Below, one piece after another: positions 35,043 through 44,877 of a stretch of DNA of 53,928 bases. Each line of letters starts with the position of its first letter. Position 1 is the first letter of the stretch. Source of the DNA: Burkholderiales bacterium (GTDB taxonomy: Bacteria > Pseudomonadota > Gammaproteobacteria > Burkholderiales > Burkholderiaceae_C); contig JACPYV010000049.1 of assembly GCA_016195825.1 (NCBI GenBank), positions 1-53,928 of the forward strand, written 5' to 3'. Both the position numbers and the translations under genes were made by a program. A model generated the notes under the pieces. The model searched no databases, was not told the origin of the DNA, and saw only the letters and a list, made by a program, of their open reading frames with translations.

Positions 35043-36008
35043 ATGAACTTCGCCGTCATTGGCGCAGGCCCTGCCGGCCTCGCGCTTGCCCTGCTGGCCG
35101 CCGAGCGCCTGCCAGACGCGCATATCCACCTCTTCGATACCCGCCCGCTGGACCGCGACGTCCTGCAGCAGCGTTGGCTGGACCTGGCTGCGGCGCAGCC
35201 GCAGCGCTTGTTCACGCGCTTTGCGACGCCGGTGCATGCCATTCGTTCACAGGCGGGGGGGGTGGAGTTGGACTGCGGCGACGGGCCCGTCGTCGAGGCC
35301 TTCGACCTCGCTGTGGTCGCCGAAGGCGGCGTCTTCGCCGAGCAGGACCGCAAGGCGATCACCAGCGACTACCACCAGAATGCCTGGGTGGGTAGCGTGC
35401 GCCTGACCGCGCCCGGGCTGCAAGGCCTGGCCATCGAGCGCTTCACGCGCAACGGGCCGCTGGCGCTGCTGCCGCTGCCGGACGATGCGCAGGGTGCCCG
35501 CGCGGCGCTGGTCTGGTGCCTGCCGCAGGCCGAGGACGATATCGCCACGCTGAACGACGCCCAGCGTCTGACCGTCATCCAGCAGCAACTGCCCGCCGCG
35601 GCCGGCACGCTGACGGGCATTTCGCCGCTGAAGTGCTTCCCGCTGGGCCTGAACGCGGAGACGCGTCTGCTGCAAGGCCGCACGCTGCGCATCGGCAACG
35701 CGGCGCAGACACTGCATCCGGTGGCCGGCCAGGGGCTCAACCTGGGCCTGCGCGACGCCCAGTCCCTGGTCGACGCACTGCGCGAGGCGGCCGAGACGGG
35801 GCAGGGTCTGGATGCCGTGCTGGCCCGCGTCGACTGGCAGCGCGCACCGGACCGCTGGCCCATGATCGCAGCGACCGACTTCTTGGCGCGCAGTTTTGCC
35901 TGGCGCCTGCCGGGGCTGCCGGCGCTGCGCGGTCTGGCGCTGGCCGGGCTCGAGCTGGCCTCGCCGCTGAAGACGGCCGTTGCCCGGCGCATGATGTTCG
36001 GAGGCTGA
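35043..36008 (+). CDS. UbiH-like FAD monooxygenase, apparently internally deleted
   Basis: A 321-residue protein related to the UbiH/UbiF/VisC flavin hydroxylases of ubiquinone synthesis. It has the N-terminal FAD motif FAVIGAGPAGLALALLA, the DG-type LAVVAEGG and the C-terminal second FAD motif IGNAAQTLHPVAGQGLNLGL. Relatives have about 390 residues. Here HLFDTRPLDRDV passes directly to LQQRWLDLAAAQPQRLF, skipping about 75 residues that normally hold the conserved Arg/Ala-Leu FAD contact and part of the substrate domain. The frame stays open. The protein may be inactive, or the sequence may lack about 225 bp. Start ATG 35043. Confidence 0.75.
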   Translation: MNFAVIGAGPAGLALALLAAERLPDAHIHLFDTRPLDRDVLQQRWLDLAAAQPQRLFTRFATPVHAIRSQAGGVELDCGDGPVVEAFDLAVVAEGGVFAEQDRKAITSDYHQNAWVGSVRLTAPGLQGLAIERFTRNGPLALLPLPDDAQGARAALVWCLPQAEDDIATLNDAQRLTVIQQQLPAAAGTLTGISPLKCFPLGLNAETRLLQGRTLRIGNAAQTLHPVAGQGLNLGLRDAQSLVDALREAAETGQGLDAVLARVDWQRAPDRWPMIAATDFLARSFAWRLPGLPALRGLALAGLELASPLKTAVARRMMFGG

Positions 36009-36404
36009 ATGCAGATCCGCCACATCCAGCCCGACGAGATCGAAGCCGCCCGACTGCTGATGGTCGACAACAACTGGGGCCCCCGTGTGCAGGACTCGGC
36101 GGTCTTTCGACAACTGCTCGCCCAGTCCCAGCTCGCGCTGGTGGCCGTGGAGGACGGCCAGGTGGTCGGCTTCCTGCGCGCCATCACCGACGGGCTCTTC
36201 AACGGCTACATGTCCATGGTCATCGTCGCCGCCTCGCACCGCGGCAGCGGCATCGGCAGCGCGCTGGTGCGCACGGCCATGGGCAGCGACGACCGCATGA
36301 CCTGGGTGCTGCGCGCCGGCCGCGACGGTGTGTCGGCCTTCTACGAGAAGCTGGGCTTTCGCGTCTCCGAGGTCGCCATGGAGCGGCCCGGGGTGCGCCG
36401 CTGA
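36009..36404 (+). CDS. GNAT family N-acetyltransferase
   Basis: A 131-residue acetyltransferase. The fold is recognised from LALVAVEDGQVVGFLRAITD, the strand MSMVIVAASHRGSGIGSALV, in which R-G-S-G-I-G is the acetyl-CoA pyrophosphate loop, and the C-terminal FYEKLGFRVSEVAMERPG. The ATG directly follows the stop of the UbiH-like gene (0 bp gap), so they are probably co-transcribed. Substrate is unknown; small GNATs modify amines on metabolites or proteins. Confidence 0.88.
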   Translation: MQIRHIQPDEIEAARLLMVDNNWGPRVQDSAVFRQLLAQSQLALVAVEDGQVVGFLRAITDGLFNGYMSMVIVAASHRGSGIGSALVRTAMGSDDRMTWVLRAGRDGVSAFYEKLGFRVSEVAMERPGVRR

Positions 36405-36424
36405 ACCCGAGGGAGAGATAACCC

Positions 36425-37051
36425 ATGCACCGCCTTGCCTTCCTCCTGGCCCTGCTGCTCTTGGCCGCAGCCCGGCCCGCCACGGCCCAGCCCGCGCTGG
36501 CGCCCCTTGCACCGGCCAAGGCCATCGCCGGCGCGTCGCAGGAGGACTGGTCCAAGCGCTGGTGGCGCTGGGCCCTGTCCTTCGAAGACGACGAGAGTCC
36601 TGTGGCCGACCCCGACGGGCGCTTCTGCTCGTTGGGGCAGTCCGGCCCGGTCTGGTTCCTGGCCGGCACCTACGGCACGGCACGCGCCATCCGCAGCTGC
36701 CGCGTGCCGGCGGGCAAGACGCTGTTCTTCCCGCTGATCAACTACGTCACCTTCGAGCCCGACGACCAGGACGAGTCCTGCAGCTCGCTCAAGCGCCGCG
36801 CTGCGGCGCTGACGCCCGCGCCCACGGCCCTGGTGCTGGAGGTCAATGGCAAGCGCTTCAACGGCCTGGCCGAGCACCGCCAGGCCACGCGGCGGTGCTT
36901 TCACATCACCGAGGACGATGACACGCTGGCCGCCGGCAACGGCTTCTACGTGGCGCTGGGCCCGCTGAAGAAGGGCCGCTACACCCTGAATTTCGGCGGC
37001 ATCCTGCCCGAGCTGTCGCAGGCGGTGACCTACACGCTGGACGTGGAGTGA
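36425..37051 (+). CDS. secreted hypothetical protein, Trp-rich N-terminus
   Basis: A 208-residue protein from ATG 36425, preceded by GAGGGAGAG. It has a clear signal peptide (about 1-21, LALLLLAAARPATAQ). The mature N-terminus carries EDWSKRWWRWALSFEDDE, followed by WFLAGTYGTARAIRSCRVP, the strand KTLFFPLINYVTFEPDDQDE and a final beta strand. Four cysteines could form disulfides. I recall similar unannotated exported proteins in Burkholderiales and other Proteobacteria, but no function. It lies 20 bp after the GNAT gene. Confidence 0.7.
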   Translation: MHRLAFLLALLLLAAARPATAQPALAPLAPAKAIAGASQEDWSKRWWRWALSFEDDESPVADPDGRFCSLGQSGPVWFLAGTYGTARAIRSCRVPAGKTLFFPLINYVTFEPDDQDESCSSLKRRAAALTPAPTALVLEVNGKRFNGLAEHRQATRRCFHITEDDDTLAAGNGFYVALGPLKKGRYTLNFGGILPELSQAVTYTLDVE

Positions 37052-37127
37052 CGCCTCCCCGCGTGGGGTTGTGACGTCCGGCCGCTGGTGGGAGGATTCC
37101 GGCGCCCCTGCCGGGCCTGGAGACGCC

Positions 37128-38912
37128 ATGAAGCCGACTCGCTTGCTCATCCTCCTGTCAGCCACCGCCCTGGCCGTGGCGTCGCTGCCCGCCGGCGGCC
37201 GTCCTGCTCCCTTCGACCCCTTGCTGGACGGCGGCGTCTGCCGCCCGCTGGCCGCCGGCCGGCCGGCGCTGCTGCAGGCGCTGCTGGCGGCAGCCGCCGT
37301 GCCGAGGACCGAAACGGCACCCTTCCAGCCTGCGCCCATGAAGGCCGCGCCCGGCGACGTGCCTGTTTACCGCGACCTGGGCCGCATGAGCTTCAAGCTG
37401 GGCCGTGCCAGCCCCCGGGTGCAGGCCTATTTCGATCAGGGCCTGCGCCTGGCCTTCGCCTTCAACCATGCCGAGGCGCAGCGTGCCTTCCAGGCCGCGC
37501 AGAAGCTGGACCCTGGCTGTGGCCTGTGCTTCTGGGGCGAAGCGCTGATCCTGGGCCCCAACATCAATGTGCCCATGCAGCCCGAGGCCAGTGCTCCTGC
37601 CTGGGGCGCGCTGCAGCGCGCCGTCGCCCTGAAAGCCGGACTGCCGCCGCGTGAGAAGGCCCTCATCGAGGCGCTGCAGGTTCGCTACCTGCCCGAGCCA
37701 CCGGCCGACCGCGCGCCGCTGGACGCCGCCTATGCCGACGCCATGAAACGCCTGGCCGCCCAGTTCCCGGGCGACGACCTTATGCAGGTGCTGCACGCCG
37801 AGGCGGCGATGGACACCCAGCCTTGGGACTACTGGGAGGCCGCTGGTGCCCGCCCCAAGGGTCGCACGGCAGACATCCTGGCGGCGCTGGAGACCGTGCT
37901 TAAGCGCAACCCCAGCCATGCTGGCGCCATCCATCTCTACATCCACGCGGTGGAGGCCTCCACCACGCCCGACCGCGCGCTGGCGCCGGCGCGGCGGCTT
38001 GCTGCACAGATGCCCGGTGCCGGCCACATCGTGCATATGCCGGCCCACATCTACTACCGCGTGGGCCTGTACCGCGAGTCGCTGGAGGCCAACCGCCAAG
38101 CCATCGCCGTCGACGAGGCCTATTTCAAGGCCTCGCCGTCCGACCCGATCTACCGCTCGGCCTACTACCCCCACAACATCCACTTCCTGATGGTGTCGGC
38201 ACAGATGGGCGGCGCGGGCGGCACGGCCATCGATGCGGCCACCAAGCTGGACGCGGCGTTGCCGGAGGAGGTCGTGCGCCACTTCGCCGTGCTGCAGCCC
38301 GTCAAGGCCGCGCCGTACACGACGCATGCGCAGTTCAGCAGCCCCGACGTCATCCTGAAGCTGGCCGCGCCACCCCAGGACTTCGTGCTGGTGCGCGTCA
38401 TGTACCACTACGCCCGCGCGCTGGCCCAGGCTGCCCGCCGTGACGCGGTCGGCGCCAGGCACGAGGTCGACGCGCTGGCCGCGCTGGAGAAGGACGGCGA
38501 CTTCACACCCTTCGACACCTGGGGCGTGCCGGCCAAGGCCATCGCGCAGACGGCCCGCCTGGTGGCGAGTGCCCGGCTGGCCGATGCGCAGGGCGACCTG
38601 GCCGGCGCGGCGGCAGCGCTGGAACAGGCCGTCGCGCTGGAGGACAGCCTGCCCTACACCGAGCCGGCCCATTGGTACTACCCGGTGCGTCAGTCGCTCG
38701 GCGCCATCCGGCTGCGCCAGGGCCGTCTGGACGAGGCCGAGGCCGCGCTGCGCGAGTCGCTCGCCCGTGTGCGCAACAACGGCTGGGCGCTGGCGGCGCT
38801 GGCCGAGGTCTACAAGCGCAAGGGCGACGCTGCGGCCGAGCAGAGCGCTCGCCAGGCGTTGAGCAAGGCTTGGTTCGGCACGGAGGGCCGGCCCGACCTT
38901 ACGAAGCTGTAG
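37128..38912 (+). CDS. exported tetratricopeptide-repeat protein
   Basis: A 594-residue protein from ATG 37128 behind GGAG. The signal peptide covers about 1-22. TPR-like helical pairs run through the protein, for example [20 protein letters not shown] followed by [20 protein letters not shown], then [20 protein letters not shown] and [20 protein letters not shown] near the end. A stretch [17 protein letters not shown] with several His and the CGLC pair hint at a metal or haem site, but no canonical CxxCH is present. Proteins of this layout are common and uncharacterised. Probably periplasmic. Confidence 0.8.
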   Translation: MKPTRLLILLSATALAVASLPAGGRPAPFDPLLDGGVCRPLAAGRPALLQALLAAAAVPRTETAPFQPAPMKAAPGDVPVYRDLGRMSFKLGRASPRVQAYFDQGLRLAFAFNHAEAQRAFQAAQKLDPGCGLCFWGEALILGPNINVPMQPEASAPAWGALQRAVALKAGLPPREKALIEALQVRYLPEPPADRAPLDAAYADAMKRLAAQFPGDDLMQVLHAEAAMDTQPWDYWEAAGARPKGRTADILAALETVLKRNPSHAGAIHLYIHAVEASTTPDRALAPARRLAAQMPGAGHIVHMPAHIYYRVGLYRESLEANRQAIAVDEAYFKASPSDPIYRSAYYPHNIHFLMVSAQMGGAGGTAIDAATKLDAALPEEVVRHFAVLQPVKAAPYTTHAQFSSPDVILKLAAPPQDFVLVRVMYHYARALAQAARRDAVGARHEVDALAALEKDGDFTPFDTWGVPAKAIAQTARLVASARLADAQGDLAGAAAALEQAVALEDSLPYTEPAHWYYPVRQSLGAIRLRQGRLDEAEAALRESLARVRNNGWALAALAEVYKRKGDAAAEQSARQALSKAWFGTEGRPDLTKL

Positions 38913-38940
38913 ACAGAGCGTCCCCTGGGACAATGGGGGC

Positions 38941-40191
38941 ATGAGCCTGACCGCCTACATGGACGAACTTGGCCGCGCCGCCCGCGCCGCCGCCACGCAG
39001 ATGGCTGCCGCCCCCACGGCCGCCAAGAACGCCGCACTTCTGGCCCTGGCCCGCCGCCTGCGCGAGGCTGGCACGGCGCTGGCCGAGGCCAACGCCCGCG
39101 ATCTTGCCGGCGCTGGCGAGCTGAGCGGCCCGCTGCGCGACCGCCTCAAGCTCGACGCCAAGACGCTGGCCACGGTCGCCGAAGGCTGCGAGCAGATCGC
39201 CGCCATGCCCGACCCCATCGGCGAGATCACCGGCGTGAAGCGACGCCCGAGCGGTATCAGCGTGGGCCAAATGCGCGTGCCGCTGGGCGTGTTCGGGATG
39301 ATCTACGAGAGCCGCCCCAACGTGACCATCGAGGCCGCGTCGCTGGCCATCAAGAGCGGCAACGCCTGCATCCTGCGCGGCGGCTCGGAGGCCATTCACT
39401 CCAACCTCGCGCTGGCCGAGTTGGTGGCGGCATCGCTGCAGGAGGCCGGTCTGCCGAGTGCTGCCGTGCAACTGGTCAACACCACCGACCGCGCCGCCGT
39501 GGGCCTGCTGATCAGCCGGCCGCAGTGGGTGGACGTCATCATCCCGCGCGGCGGCAAGGGGCTGATCGAGCGCATCTCGGCCGAGGCTAAGGTGCCCGTC
39601 ATCAAGCACCTGGACGGCAACTGCCACAGCTATGTCGACGAACAGGTCGACCTCGAACAGGCCGTCAAGGTCGTGGACAACGCCAAGACGCAGAAGTACA
39701 GCCCCTGCAACGCGACCGAGTCGCTGCTGGTGCATGCGACCCAGGCGCCGGCCTTCCTGCCGCGCATCGCGGCCGTCTTCAAGGCCAAGGGCGTGGAGAT
39801 GCGCGGCTGCCTGCGCACGCTGGCCCTCGTGCCCGGCGCGGTGGCGGCGACCGAGGACGACTGGGCGACCGAATACCTGGCGCCCATCATCAGCATCAAG
39901 GTGGTCGATTCGCTGGACGAGGCCATCGCCCACATCAACCGCTATGGCTCGCACCACACCGACGCGATCCTGACGACCAACCATCCTCACGCGATGCGCT
40001 TCCTGCGCGAGGTCGACTCGGCCAGCGTGATGGTCAACGCCAGCACGCGCTTTGCGGACGGCTTCGAGTACGGGCTGGGCGCCGAGATCGGCATCTCCAC
40101 CGACAAGTTCCACGCCCGCGGTCCGGTGGGGCTGGAGGGACTGACGTCGATGAAGTGGGTGGTGTTGGGGCAGGGCGAGGTGAGGGGGTGA
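38941..40191 (+). CDS. proA: gamma-glutamyl phosphate reductase
   Basis: A 416-residue enzyme of proline synthesis that reduces gamma-glutamyl phosphate to glutamate-5-semialdehyde with NADPH. Family blocks are intact: [26 protein letters not shown]-type [43 protein letters not shown], the catalytic Cys in [14 protein letters not shown] and the C-terminal [20 protein letters not shown]. Length is normal. Its stop overlaps the GTG start of the next small gene. proB is not in the window. Confidence 0.97.
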   Translation: MSLTAYMDELGRAARAAATQMAAAPTAAKNAALLALARRLREAGTALAEANARDLAGAGELSGPLRDRLKLDAKTLATVAEGCEQIAAMPDPIGEITGVKRRPSGISVGQMRVPLGVFGMIYESRPNVTIEAASLAIKSGNACILRGGSEAIHSNLALAELVAASLQEAGLPSAAVQLVNTTDRAAVGLLISRPQWVDVIIPRGGKGLIERISAEAKVPVIKHLDGNCHSYVDEQVDLEQAVKVVDNAKTQKYSPCNATESLLVHATQAPAFLPRIAAVFKAKGVEMRGCLRTLALVPGAVAATEDDWATEYLAPIISIKVVDSLDEAIAHINRYGSHHTDAILTTNHPHAMRFLREVDSASVMVNASTRFADGFEYGLGAEIGISTDKFHARGPVGLEGLTSMKWVVLGQGEVRG

Positions 40192-40469
40192 GCGACGTGG
40201 CATGGCCTCCCAGCCTGGACTGCGCTCGCGCGATGCGTGATGCCGGCATCGATGCGATGGCCGCGTTGGACGGCGCGGTTGCCGATGCCATCGTGAACCT
40301 GGCTCCCGAGCAGGCGCGGGAGGTCAAGCTGGCCTTCGGCCGGACGATGTCCGCGGTCATGGATGCCATGATCAACCCCGCAGTGAAGGCCTTTCCAGAG
40401 CTCGATCCCGATGAATCGACGTGGGCCTCCGTGGCCAAGGCACGGGCGAGGGCGCGGTCGGGCGAGTAG
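40188..40469 (+). CDS. small hypothetical protein coupled to proA
   Basis: A 93-residue helical protein from GTG 40188, overlapping the proA stop as GTGA with a GAGG before it, which points to translational coupling. It is soluble, with helices [40 protein letters not shown] and [16 protein letters not shown]. No family recognised. It could also be a by-product frame, but the start overlap and residue mix support a real gene. The next gene converges on it from the minus strand. Confidence 0.5.
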   Translation: MSDVAWPPSLDCARAMRDAGIDAMAALDGAVADAIVNLAPEQAREVKLAFGRTMSAVMDAMINPAVKAFPELDPDESTWASVAKARARARSGE

Positions 40470-40498
40470 ATGGGCAGCCGCGAGCCGCGCTCATTGGT

Positions 40499-42091
40499 CT
40501 ACCGCAACCCGGTCACCTGCGCCTCCTTGGGCGCGCTGATCACGTACTCCGCCGTGAACCGCTGGCTCTGACCTGCGGCCAGTGGCAGCTCCCACAGCAC
40601 CAGCCCCGGCTGCTTGCGCCAGGCCTGCGTTGTCGGCGCGGGGCTGAACTGGCTTTGCACCTTGATGTCCTCGTGCTGCGACACCGGCGCGGCCTCGACG
40701 AGCTGCAGCGCCAAGGGCGCTGCATGGCGGTTCTCGACCACATAGCCCCGCGTGTAGCGGTGCTCCGCCCGCGCGCCGATGAAGCCTGTGTTGCCGGCAT
40801 TGCGCTGCTCGGGTTCGACCTGTACGCGCACGGCGTCGTCGCGGCCGAAGGGCAGCTCCAGCCGCTCGTCGCCGCTGGCGACATTGAGCATGCTGCTGCC
40901 CACCAGGGCGCCGTCGCGCACCAGTTGCAACGCGCCACGGGGCCAGGCGCCGGCGGGCTTGGACGCGTCGGCGACCAGGTAGGCTGCGGCCTCGCTCTGC
41001 GGCTGCACGCGGGCCAGCACCTTGGCCTGCAGCTTCTCGCTGCCCAGCGCCAGGCTGGCGCGTTGGGTCCCGCTGTCGATGTTGACGCGCAGCGGCAGCA
41101 CAAACTCGGTGGCGTAGCTGCCCTGGAAGACGCTGAGGTCGAAGCGTTCCTGCTCGGGTTCGCGCACACGTGAGCCTTCTGCCATCACCGACATGGCCAC
41201 CGGTGCCGGTGCCGGCGCATAGAGCCGGCGCGCGTCAGCCGCGACGGGCGGCGTTGGCGGCTGGATGTTCAGCTGCCACGGCCACGGCGGGGTCTGCCCC
41301 ACCTTCTGCGCCGCCTGCGCGGTGGACAGCCGCAGCTTCACGTTCTTCCAGTCCTCGCCGCTCTGCTGCGACACCTGGGCCAGCCGCTCCAGGCTCAGTG
41401 CGCCGCTGGCCGTGTCGAGCAGCGCGCGGTAACTGGGCGCCCAGCCGGCCTGGGTGACGCGGTAGTTCAGCTTCAGCTCGGCCTCCTTGGTGGTTGACAG
41501 CCGCAGTCGCAGGCTGCGCCACTGCGGGTTGGCCGCGGCCAGGCGCTCGCGTTCACCCTGCAGCGGCGCGAGCTGCTTTTCCAGCTCTTCCAACTGGCGT
41601 TTGATCTGCGCCTGGCGCAACAGCCCGTCCAGCGCCGTCTTGCGGATGCTGTCGGCCGTGGCGGCAATGCCGGTGGCCGGCGTCGAGCGCGCTTCGCCCG
41701 AGCCCAGCGCCTTCAGGTAGCCCAGGCTGGTGTCCAGCGCCGTGGACTCGGCCGCCAACTGGTCGCGCTGGCCTTCCAGCTTGCGCACCTGCTCGTCCAG
41801 CGGGCTGTTGGCGCAGTCGGGCACACGCTCGCGCGGCAGCGTCTCCAGCTGCACCGGGCCGAGGTTGACGCCCGCCGGCGCGTCGATCTGCAGCGAGTCA
41901 GGGTCGAAGCGGGCCGACAGGCAGTTCAGCACCAGCTCTCGCGCGCCAGCCGCCACCGTGGCCAGGCGCGTCACCTGGGCACCGCCGGGGTAGACCAGGA
42001 CTTCGTCGATGCGGGACTGGGCCTGCGCGGTAAAGGGTAGGGCGATGAAGGGAAGGCAGGCGGCGAGCCATCGAAAGGGGACGTGACGCAT
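40499..42091 (-). CDS. mucoidy inhibitor MuiA-like protein (DUF4139)
   Basis: A 530-residue exported protein with a signal peptide (about 1-24, [10 protein letters not shown]). The N-terminal DUF4140 part has [21 protein letters not shown] coiled coil (about 100-185; [34 protein letters not shown]) follows, and then the DUF4139 domain with [40 protein letters not shown] and [19 protein letters not shown]. Members are called mucoidy inhibitor A from one Pseudomonas phenotype; the mechanism is unknown. Normal length. It is divergent from queC, 47 bp apart. Confidence 0.88.
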   Translation of the reverse strand: MRHVPFRWLAACLPFIALPFTAQAQSRIDEVLVYPGGAQVTRLATVAAGARELVLNCLSARFDPDSLQIDAPAGVNLGPVQLETLPRERVPDCANSPLDEQVRKLEGQRDQLAAESTALDTSLGYLKALGSGEARSTPATGIAATADSIRKTALDGLLRQAQIKRQLEELEKQLAPLQGERERLAAANPQWRSLRLRLSTTKEAELKLNYRVTQAGWAPSYRALLDTASGALSLERLAQVSQQSGEDWKNVKLRLSTAQAAQKVGQTPPWPWQLNIQPPTPPVAADARRLYAPAPAPVAMSVMAEGSRVREPEQERFDLSVFQGSYATEFVLPLRVNIDSGTQRASLALGSEKLQAKVLARVQPQSEAAAYLVADASKPAGAWPRGALQLVRDGALVGSSMLNVASGDERLELPFGRDDAVRVQVEPEQRNAGNTGFIGARAEHRYTRGYVVENRHAAPLALQLVEAAPVSQHEDIKVQSQFSPAPTTQAWRKQPGLVLWELPLAAGQSQRFTAEYVISAPKEAQVTGLR

Positions 42092-42138
42092 GGGGTTTGC
42101 CAGAGAGCCGGGAAGGTGGCAAAGGTAGCATCCCGCCC

Positions 42139-42843
42139 ATGCAAGACACCCGCAAAGCGCTCGTGCTTTTTTCTGGTGGCCAGGACTCCACCACCTGCCT
42201 GGCCTGGGCGCTGGACCGCTACGCCGAGGTCGAGACGCTGGCCTTCGACTACGGCCAGCGCCACCGCATCGAGCTGGACTGCCGCAACACCGTGCGCGCG
42301 GAGATCGCGCGCCAGTTTCCGCACTGGGTTGGCAAGCTCGGCGCGGACCACCTGCTGGACCTCTCGCTGCTGGGCCAGATCAGCGACACCGCGCTGACCA
42401 GCGAGCGCGCCATCGAGCTGCAGGCCAACGGCCTGCCCAACACCTTTGTGCCCGGGCGCAACCTGCTCTTCCTGACCTTTGCGGCGACGCTGGCCTACCG
42501 TCGTGGCGCCAGCGTGCTGGTGGGCGGCATGTGCGAGACCGATTTCTCAGGCTACCCGGACTGCCGCGACAACACGCTGAAAGCGCTGCAGGTCGCCCTC
42601 AGCCTGGGCCTGGACTCGCCCATGACGCTGGAGACGCCGCTGATGTTCATCGACAAGGCAGCCACCTGGCGCCTGGCCGAGAGTCTGGGAGGCGAGACAC
42701 TGGTCAAGCTCATCGTTGAAGACACGCACACCTGCTACCTGGGCGAGCGCGGCGAGCTACACGACTGGGGCCATGGCTGCGGCCACTGCCCGGCCTGCGC
42801 GCTGCGGGCCAAGGGGTTCGCGGCCTATCGGGACGCGGCATGA
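42139..42843 (+). CDS. queC: 7-cyano-7-deazaguanine synthase
   Basis: A 234-residue ATP-dependent enzyme converting 7-carboxy-7-deazaguanine to preQ0 for queuosine tRNA modification. The PP-loop is [18 protein letters not shown]. Substrate and fold motifs [43 protein letters not shown] and the zinc cysteines in [15 protein letters not shown] are present. Length normal. The last 4 bases overlap the start of the lemA-like gene (ATGA). No queuosine riboswitch or other que genes are seen close by; folE, which supplies the pathway's precursor route from GTP, is 2 kb downstream. Confidence 0.97.
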   Translation: MQDTRKALVLFSGGQDSTTCLAWALDRYAEVETLAFDYGQRHRIELDCRNTVRAEIARQFPHWVGKLGADHLLDLSLLGQISDTALTSERAIELQANGLPNTFVPGRNLLFLTFAATLAYRRGASVLVGGMCETDFSGYPDCRDNTLKALQVALSLGLDSPMTLETPLMFIDKAATWRLAESLGGETLVKLIVEDTHTCYLGERGELHDWGHGCGHCPACALRAKGFAAYRDAA

Positions 42844-43385
42844 CGCCCTGGGGCTGGGCCAGCGTCGGCGGTGCGGCACTGCTGTTCTTCTGGGGCGTCG
42901 GGGCTTACAACCGGCTGATGTCGCTGCGCAACGTCATCGGCGAGGCCTTCGTGCAGCTGGACGCGCACCTGAAGGACCGCGGCGAGGTCTGCGACAAGCT
43001 GCTGGCCGCAGTGGCGCCGCGGCTGACCAGCGAGCAGGCCACCTTCGACGCGCTGGCCAGTGCGCAGGCCGAGTCACAGGCCGCCGCGCAGGCCGCTCGC
43101 GGCAAGCCCTGGTCACCTGACCCGGTCGGCAGCCTGGCCGTGGCCAGCGCGCTGCACGCCGCGGCGCTGACGCGGCTGCTGTCGCTGCTGGACCACCAGG
43201 CCGAGTTGCGCAGCGAGACCGAGATTGACGCGCTGGTCAGCGAGCTCAAGCTCATAGAACGCCAGCGCGCCTTCGCCCGCCAGGTCTTCAACCAGGCCGT
43301 GGGCCAGTACAACGAGGCGCTGCACCAATTCCCGACTCGGGTGCTGGGCAACCTGTACGGCTTCGGCGAGGCGCGTTCGCTTTGA
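42840..43385 (+). CDS. LemA family protein
   Basis: A 181-residue protein with one N-terminal membrane helix (about 6-24, [17 protein letters not shown]) and the LemA helical bundle: [31 protein letters not shown] and the C-terminal [20 protein letters not shown] with VLGNLYGF. LemA proteins are membrane-anchored, with an outward helical domain; their function is not established. The start overlaps the queC stop as ATGA. Length is typical (180-200). Confidence 0.9.
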   Translation: MTPWGWASVGGAALLFFWGVGAYNRLMSLRNVIGEAFVQLDAHLKDRGEVCDKLLAAVAPRLTSEQATFDALASAQAESQAAAQAARGKPWSPDPVGSLAVASALHAAALTRLLSLLDHQAELRSETEIDALVSELKLIERQRAFARQVFNQAVGQYNEALHQFPTRVLGNLYGFGEARSL

Positions 43386-43392
43386 GTCGTTG

Positions 43393-43932
43393 ATGGACGT
43401 GCTGGCTACGGCACTGAGCGACACCGAGCTGGGTGCGCGCATCCTCAAGGTCAATCACGCGGGCGAGAACGGCGCGGTCCACATCTATCTGGCGCAAGCT
43501 GCCGTGGCGCGTCTGAGGGCCCCCGACTTGGTGGCCGAGCTGCTCGAGTTCAGGTCCCACGAGGAAAGGCATCGCGCCATCTTCTGGGCCGAACTGCAGC
43601 GGCGCGGTCGGCCGCGCTGCCACAGCTATGTGCTGTGCGCCTTTGGCGGCTTTGTGCTCGGTTTGGTGACAGGTCTGCTGGGCCGCGCTGCCATCGCAGC
43701 CACGACGGTCGCGGTCGAGCGGGTCGTGCTGCGGCATCTGCATGCGCAGATCAGCCAGCTTCAATCCTCGGATCAGGCGGCGGTGCGAGCCATCGAGGCC
43801 ATCGTGGACGACGAGCAGCGGCATCACGATGAGCTTGCCGAGAAAGTGGGTGAGGGCGGCTGGGTGCGATTGCTGGAGCCGCTCGTGGCCGTCTCCACCG
43901 AAACGGTCATCTGGCTCGGCATGAAGCTGTAA
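43393..43932 (+). CDS. COQ7-like diiron hydroxylase
   Basis: A 179-residue protein of the COQ7/demethoxyubiquinone hydroxylase family, placed in the ferritin-like diiron group. Iron ligand motifs are ILKVNHAGENGAVHIYLAQA (Glu), FRSHEERHRAIFW (ExxH), ATTVAVERVV (Glu) and VDDEQRHHDEL (ExxH). A hydrophobic stretch, FGGFVLGLVTGLLG, suggests membrane association, as expected for hydroxylation of 2-octaprenyl-3-methyl-6-methoxy-1,4-benzoquinol in ubiquinone synthesis. It is somewhat short, and many genomes have a longer coq7 elsewhere, so the exact role is less sure. ATG 43393 is used; TTG one codon upstream is possible. Confidence 0.85.
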   Translation: MDVLATALSDTELGARILKVNHAGENGAVHIYLAQAAVARLRAPDLVAELLEFRSHEERHRAIFWAELQRRGRPRCHSYVLCAFGGFVLGLVTGLLGRAAIAATTVAVERVVLRHLHAQISQLQSSDQAAVRAIEAIVDDEQRHHDELAEKVGEGGWVRLLEPLVAVSTETVIWLGMKL

Positions 43933-43962
43933 GGACAGGCCCGGCCCGCGCGACGGAGCGGT

Positions 43963-44436
43963 ATGCGCTTGCTCACCGCCCTCCTGTTTTTCATCAGCTT
44001 CTGCGCCACCGCCCAGCCTGCGCGGCTGGACGGCCACACGCTGGATGGCCAGCGTTTCAGCCTGGAGGCCTTGCGCGGCAAGGTGGTCATGCTGTTCTTC
44101 TGGAACACCGACTGCGTGCCCTGCCTGCAGAAGATGCCCGAGCTGCGTGCCAATGCCGCCGGCTGGCGCGGCAAGCCGTTTGAGCTGGTGTTGGTCAGCA
44201 CCGACCGTGACCGCGCCGCCGCGCTGGGTTATCTGCAGACCTTGAAGCAGATCGACAGGAACGGCCCGACGATGCCGGTGCTGTGGGCGGGTGACCTGAG
44301 TTTCGGCAGCGGGCTCGTGGCGCCAGCCGGCGTGCCGCTGACTCTGGTGATCGACGGGCAGGGCCGCATCCAGGCGAGGCACGCGGGCCGCATCAGCGAC
44401 GAGGCCTGGGACGACGTGGCTGGCCTGCTGCCCTGA
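43963..44436 (+). CDS. TlpA-like thioredoxin-fold protein
   Basis: A 157-residue exported protein with a signal peptide (about 1-18, ALLFFISFCATAQ) and an AhpC/TlpA thioredoxin fold. The redox motif CVPC is in FFWNTDCVPCLQKMPEL. The cis-proline appears in VAPAGVPLTLVIDGQGRI. It would act in the periplasm as a thiol reductant for cytochrome c maturation or other partners; the partner is unknown. It lies 30 bp after the COQ7-like gene on the same strand and converges on the BLUF gene. Confidence 0.9.
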   Translation: MRLLTALLFFISFCATAQPARLDGHTLDGQRFSLEALRGKVVMLFFWNTDCVPCLQKMPELRANAAGWRGKPFELVLVSTDRDRAAALGYLQTLKQIDRNGPTMPVLWAGDLSFGSGLVAPAGVPLTLVIDGQGRIQARHAGRISDEAWDDVAGLLP

Positions 44437-44452
44437 GGCCTGAGGTGGCGGA

Positions 44453-44875
44453 TCAGCTGACCGCGATGGCGCCCGAGTCGCACATCTCGCGGAACAGCGC
44501 CGCCATGGCCGTGCCGCTCATCGTGTACGGGTCCAGCCGGCCGGTCTCGGAATACTTCAGCAGCAGCGCCGGGTTGAGCCGGTGCAGGTTGACCTGGCCC
44601 ATGGTCCAGCCGGCGAAACCGCGCTCGGTGATCTCTTCGTAGGCGAGCAGGATCACGTCGCGGTGACGTGGGTCCTCGACGATGCGCTTGTAGCGCGCGT
44701 TGACGGCATTGCGCCCGCCCTCCAGCACCTGCACGAACACGCCGTCGGTGAAGCACAGCAGGCCTGTGATGCCTTCGGCCGGGTTGTGCTCGCGCGAAGC
44801 CTTGAGGATGGCAGCGAGGTCGCCGTCGGAGATCGCCGCGGCGGCGCGGCTGGCGTACATCAGTCGAACCAGCAT
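44453..44875 (-). CDS. BLUF-domain blue-light sensor
   Basis: A 140-residue protein that is essentially a single BLUF domain binding FAD. The key residues are visible: Tyr in RLMYASRAAA, Asn in EHNPAEGITGLLCFTDG and Gln in GVFVQVLEGGRNAV. The C-terminal part (about 95-140) has two helices, LHRLNPALLLKYSE and TAMAALFREMCD, as in short BLUF proteins that signal through partners. No output domain is fused. It starts 2 bp after the folE stop, so light sensing and GTP cyclohydrolase are co-expressed. Confidence 0.93.
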   Translation of the reverse strand: MLVRLMYASRAAAAISDGDLAAILKASREHNPAEGITGLLCFTDGVFVQVLEGGRNAVNARYKRIVEDPRHRDVILLAYEEITERGFAGWTMGQVNLHRLNPALLLKYSETGRLDPYTMSGTAMAALFREMCDSGAIAVS

Positions 44876-44877
44876 GG

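Noticed and set aside
43393..43932. Firm assignment as coq7 (ubiquinone pathway)
   Set aside because: Diiron motifs fit, but the protein is short and not next to other ubi genes, so only a family-level name is given.
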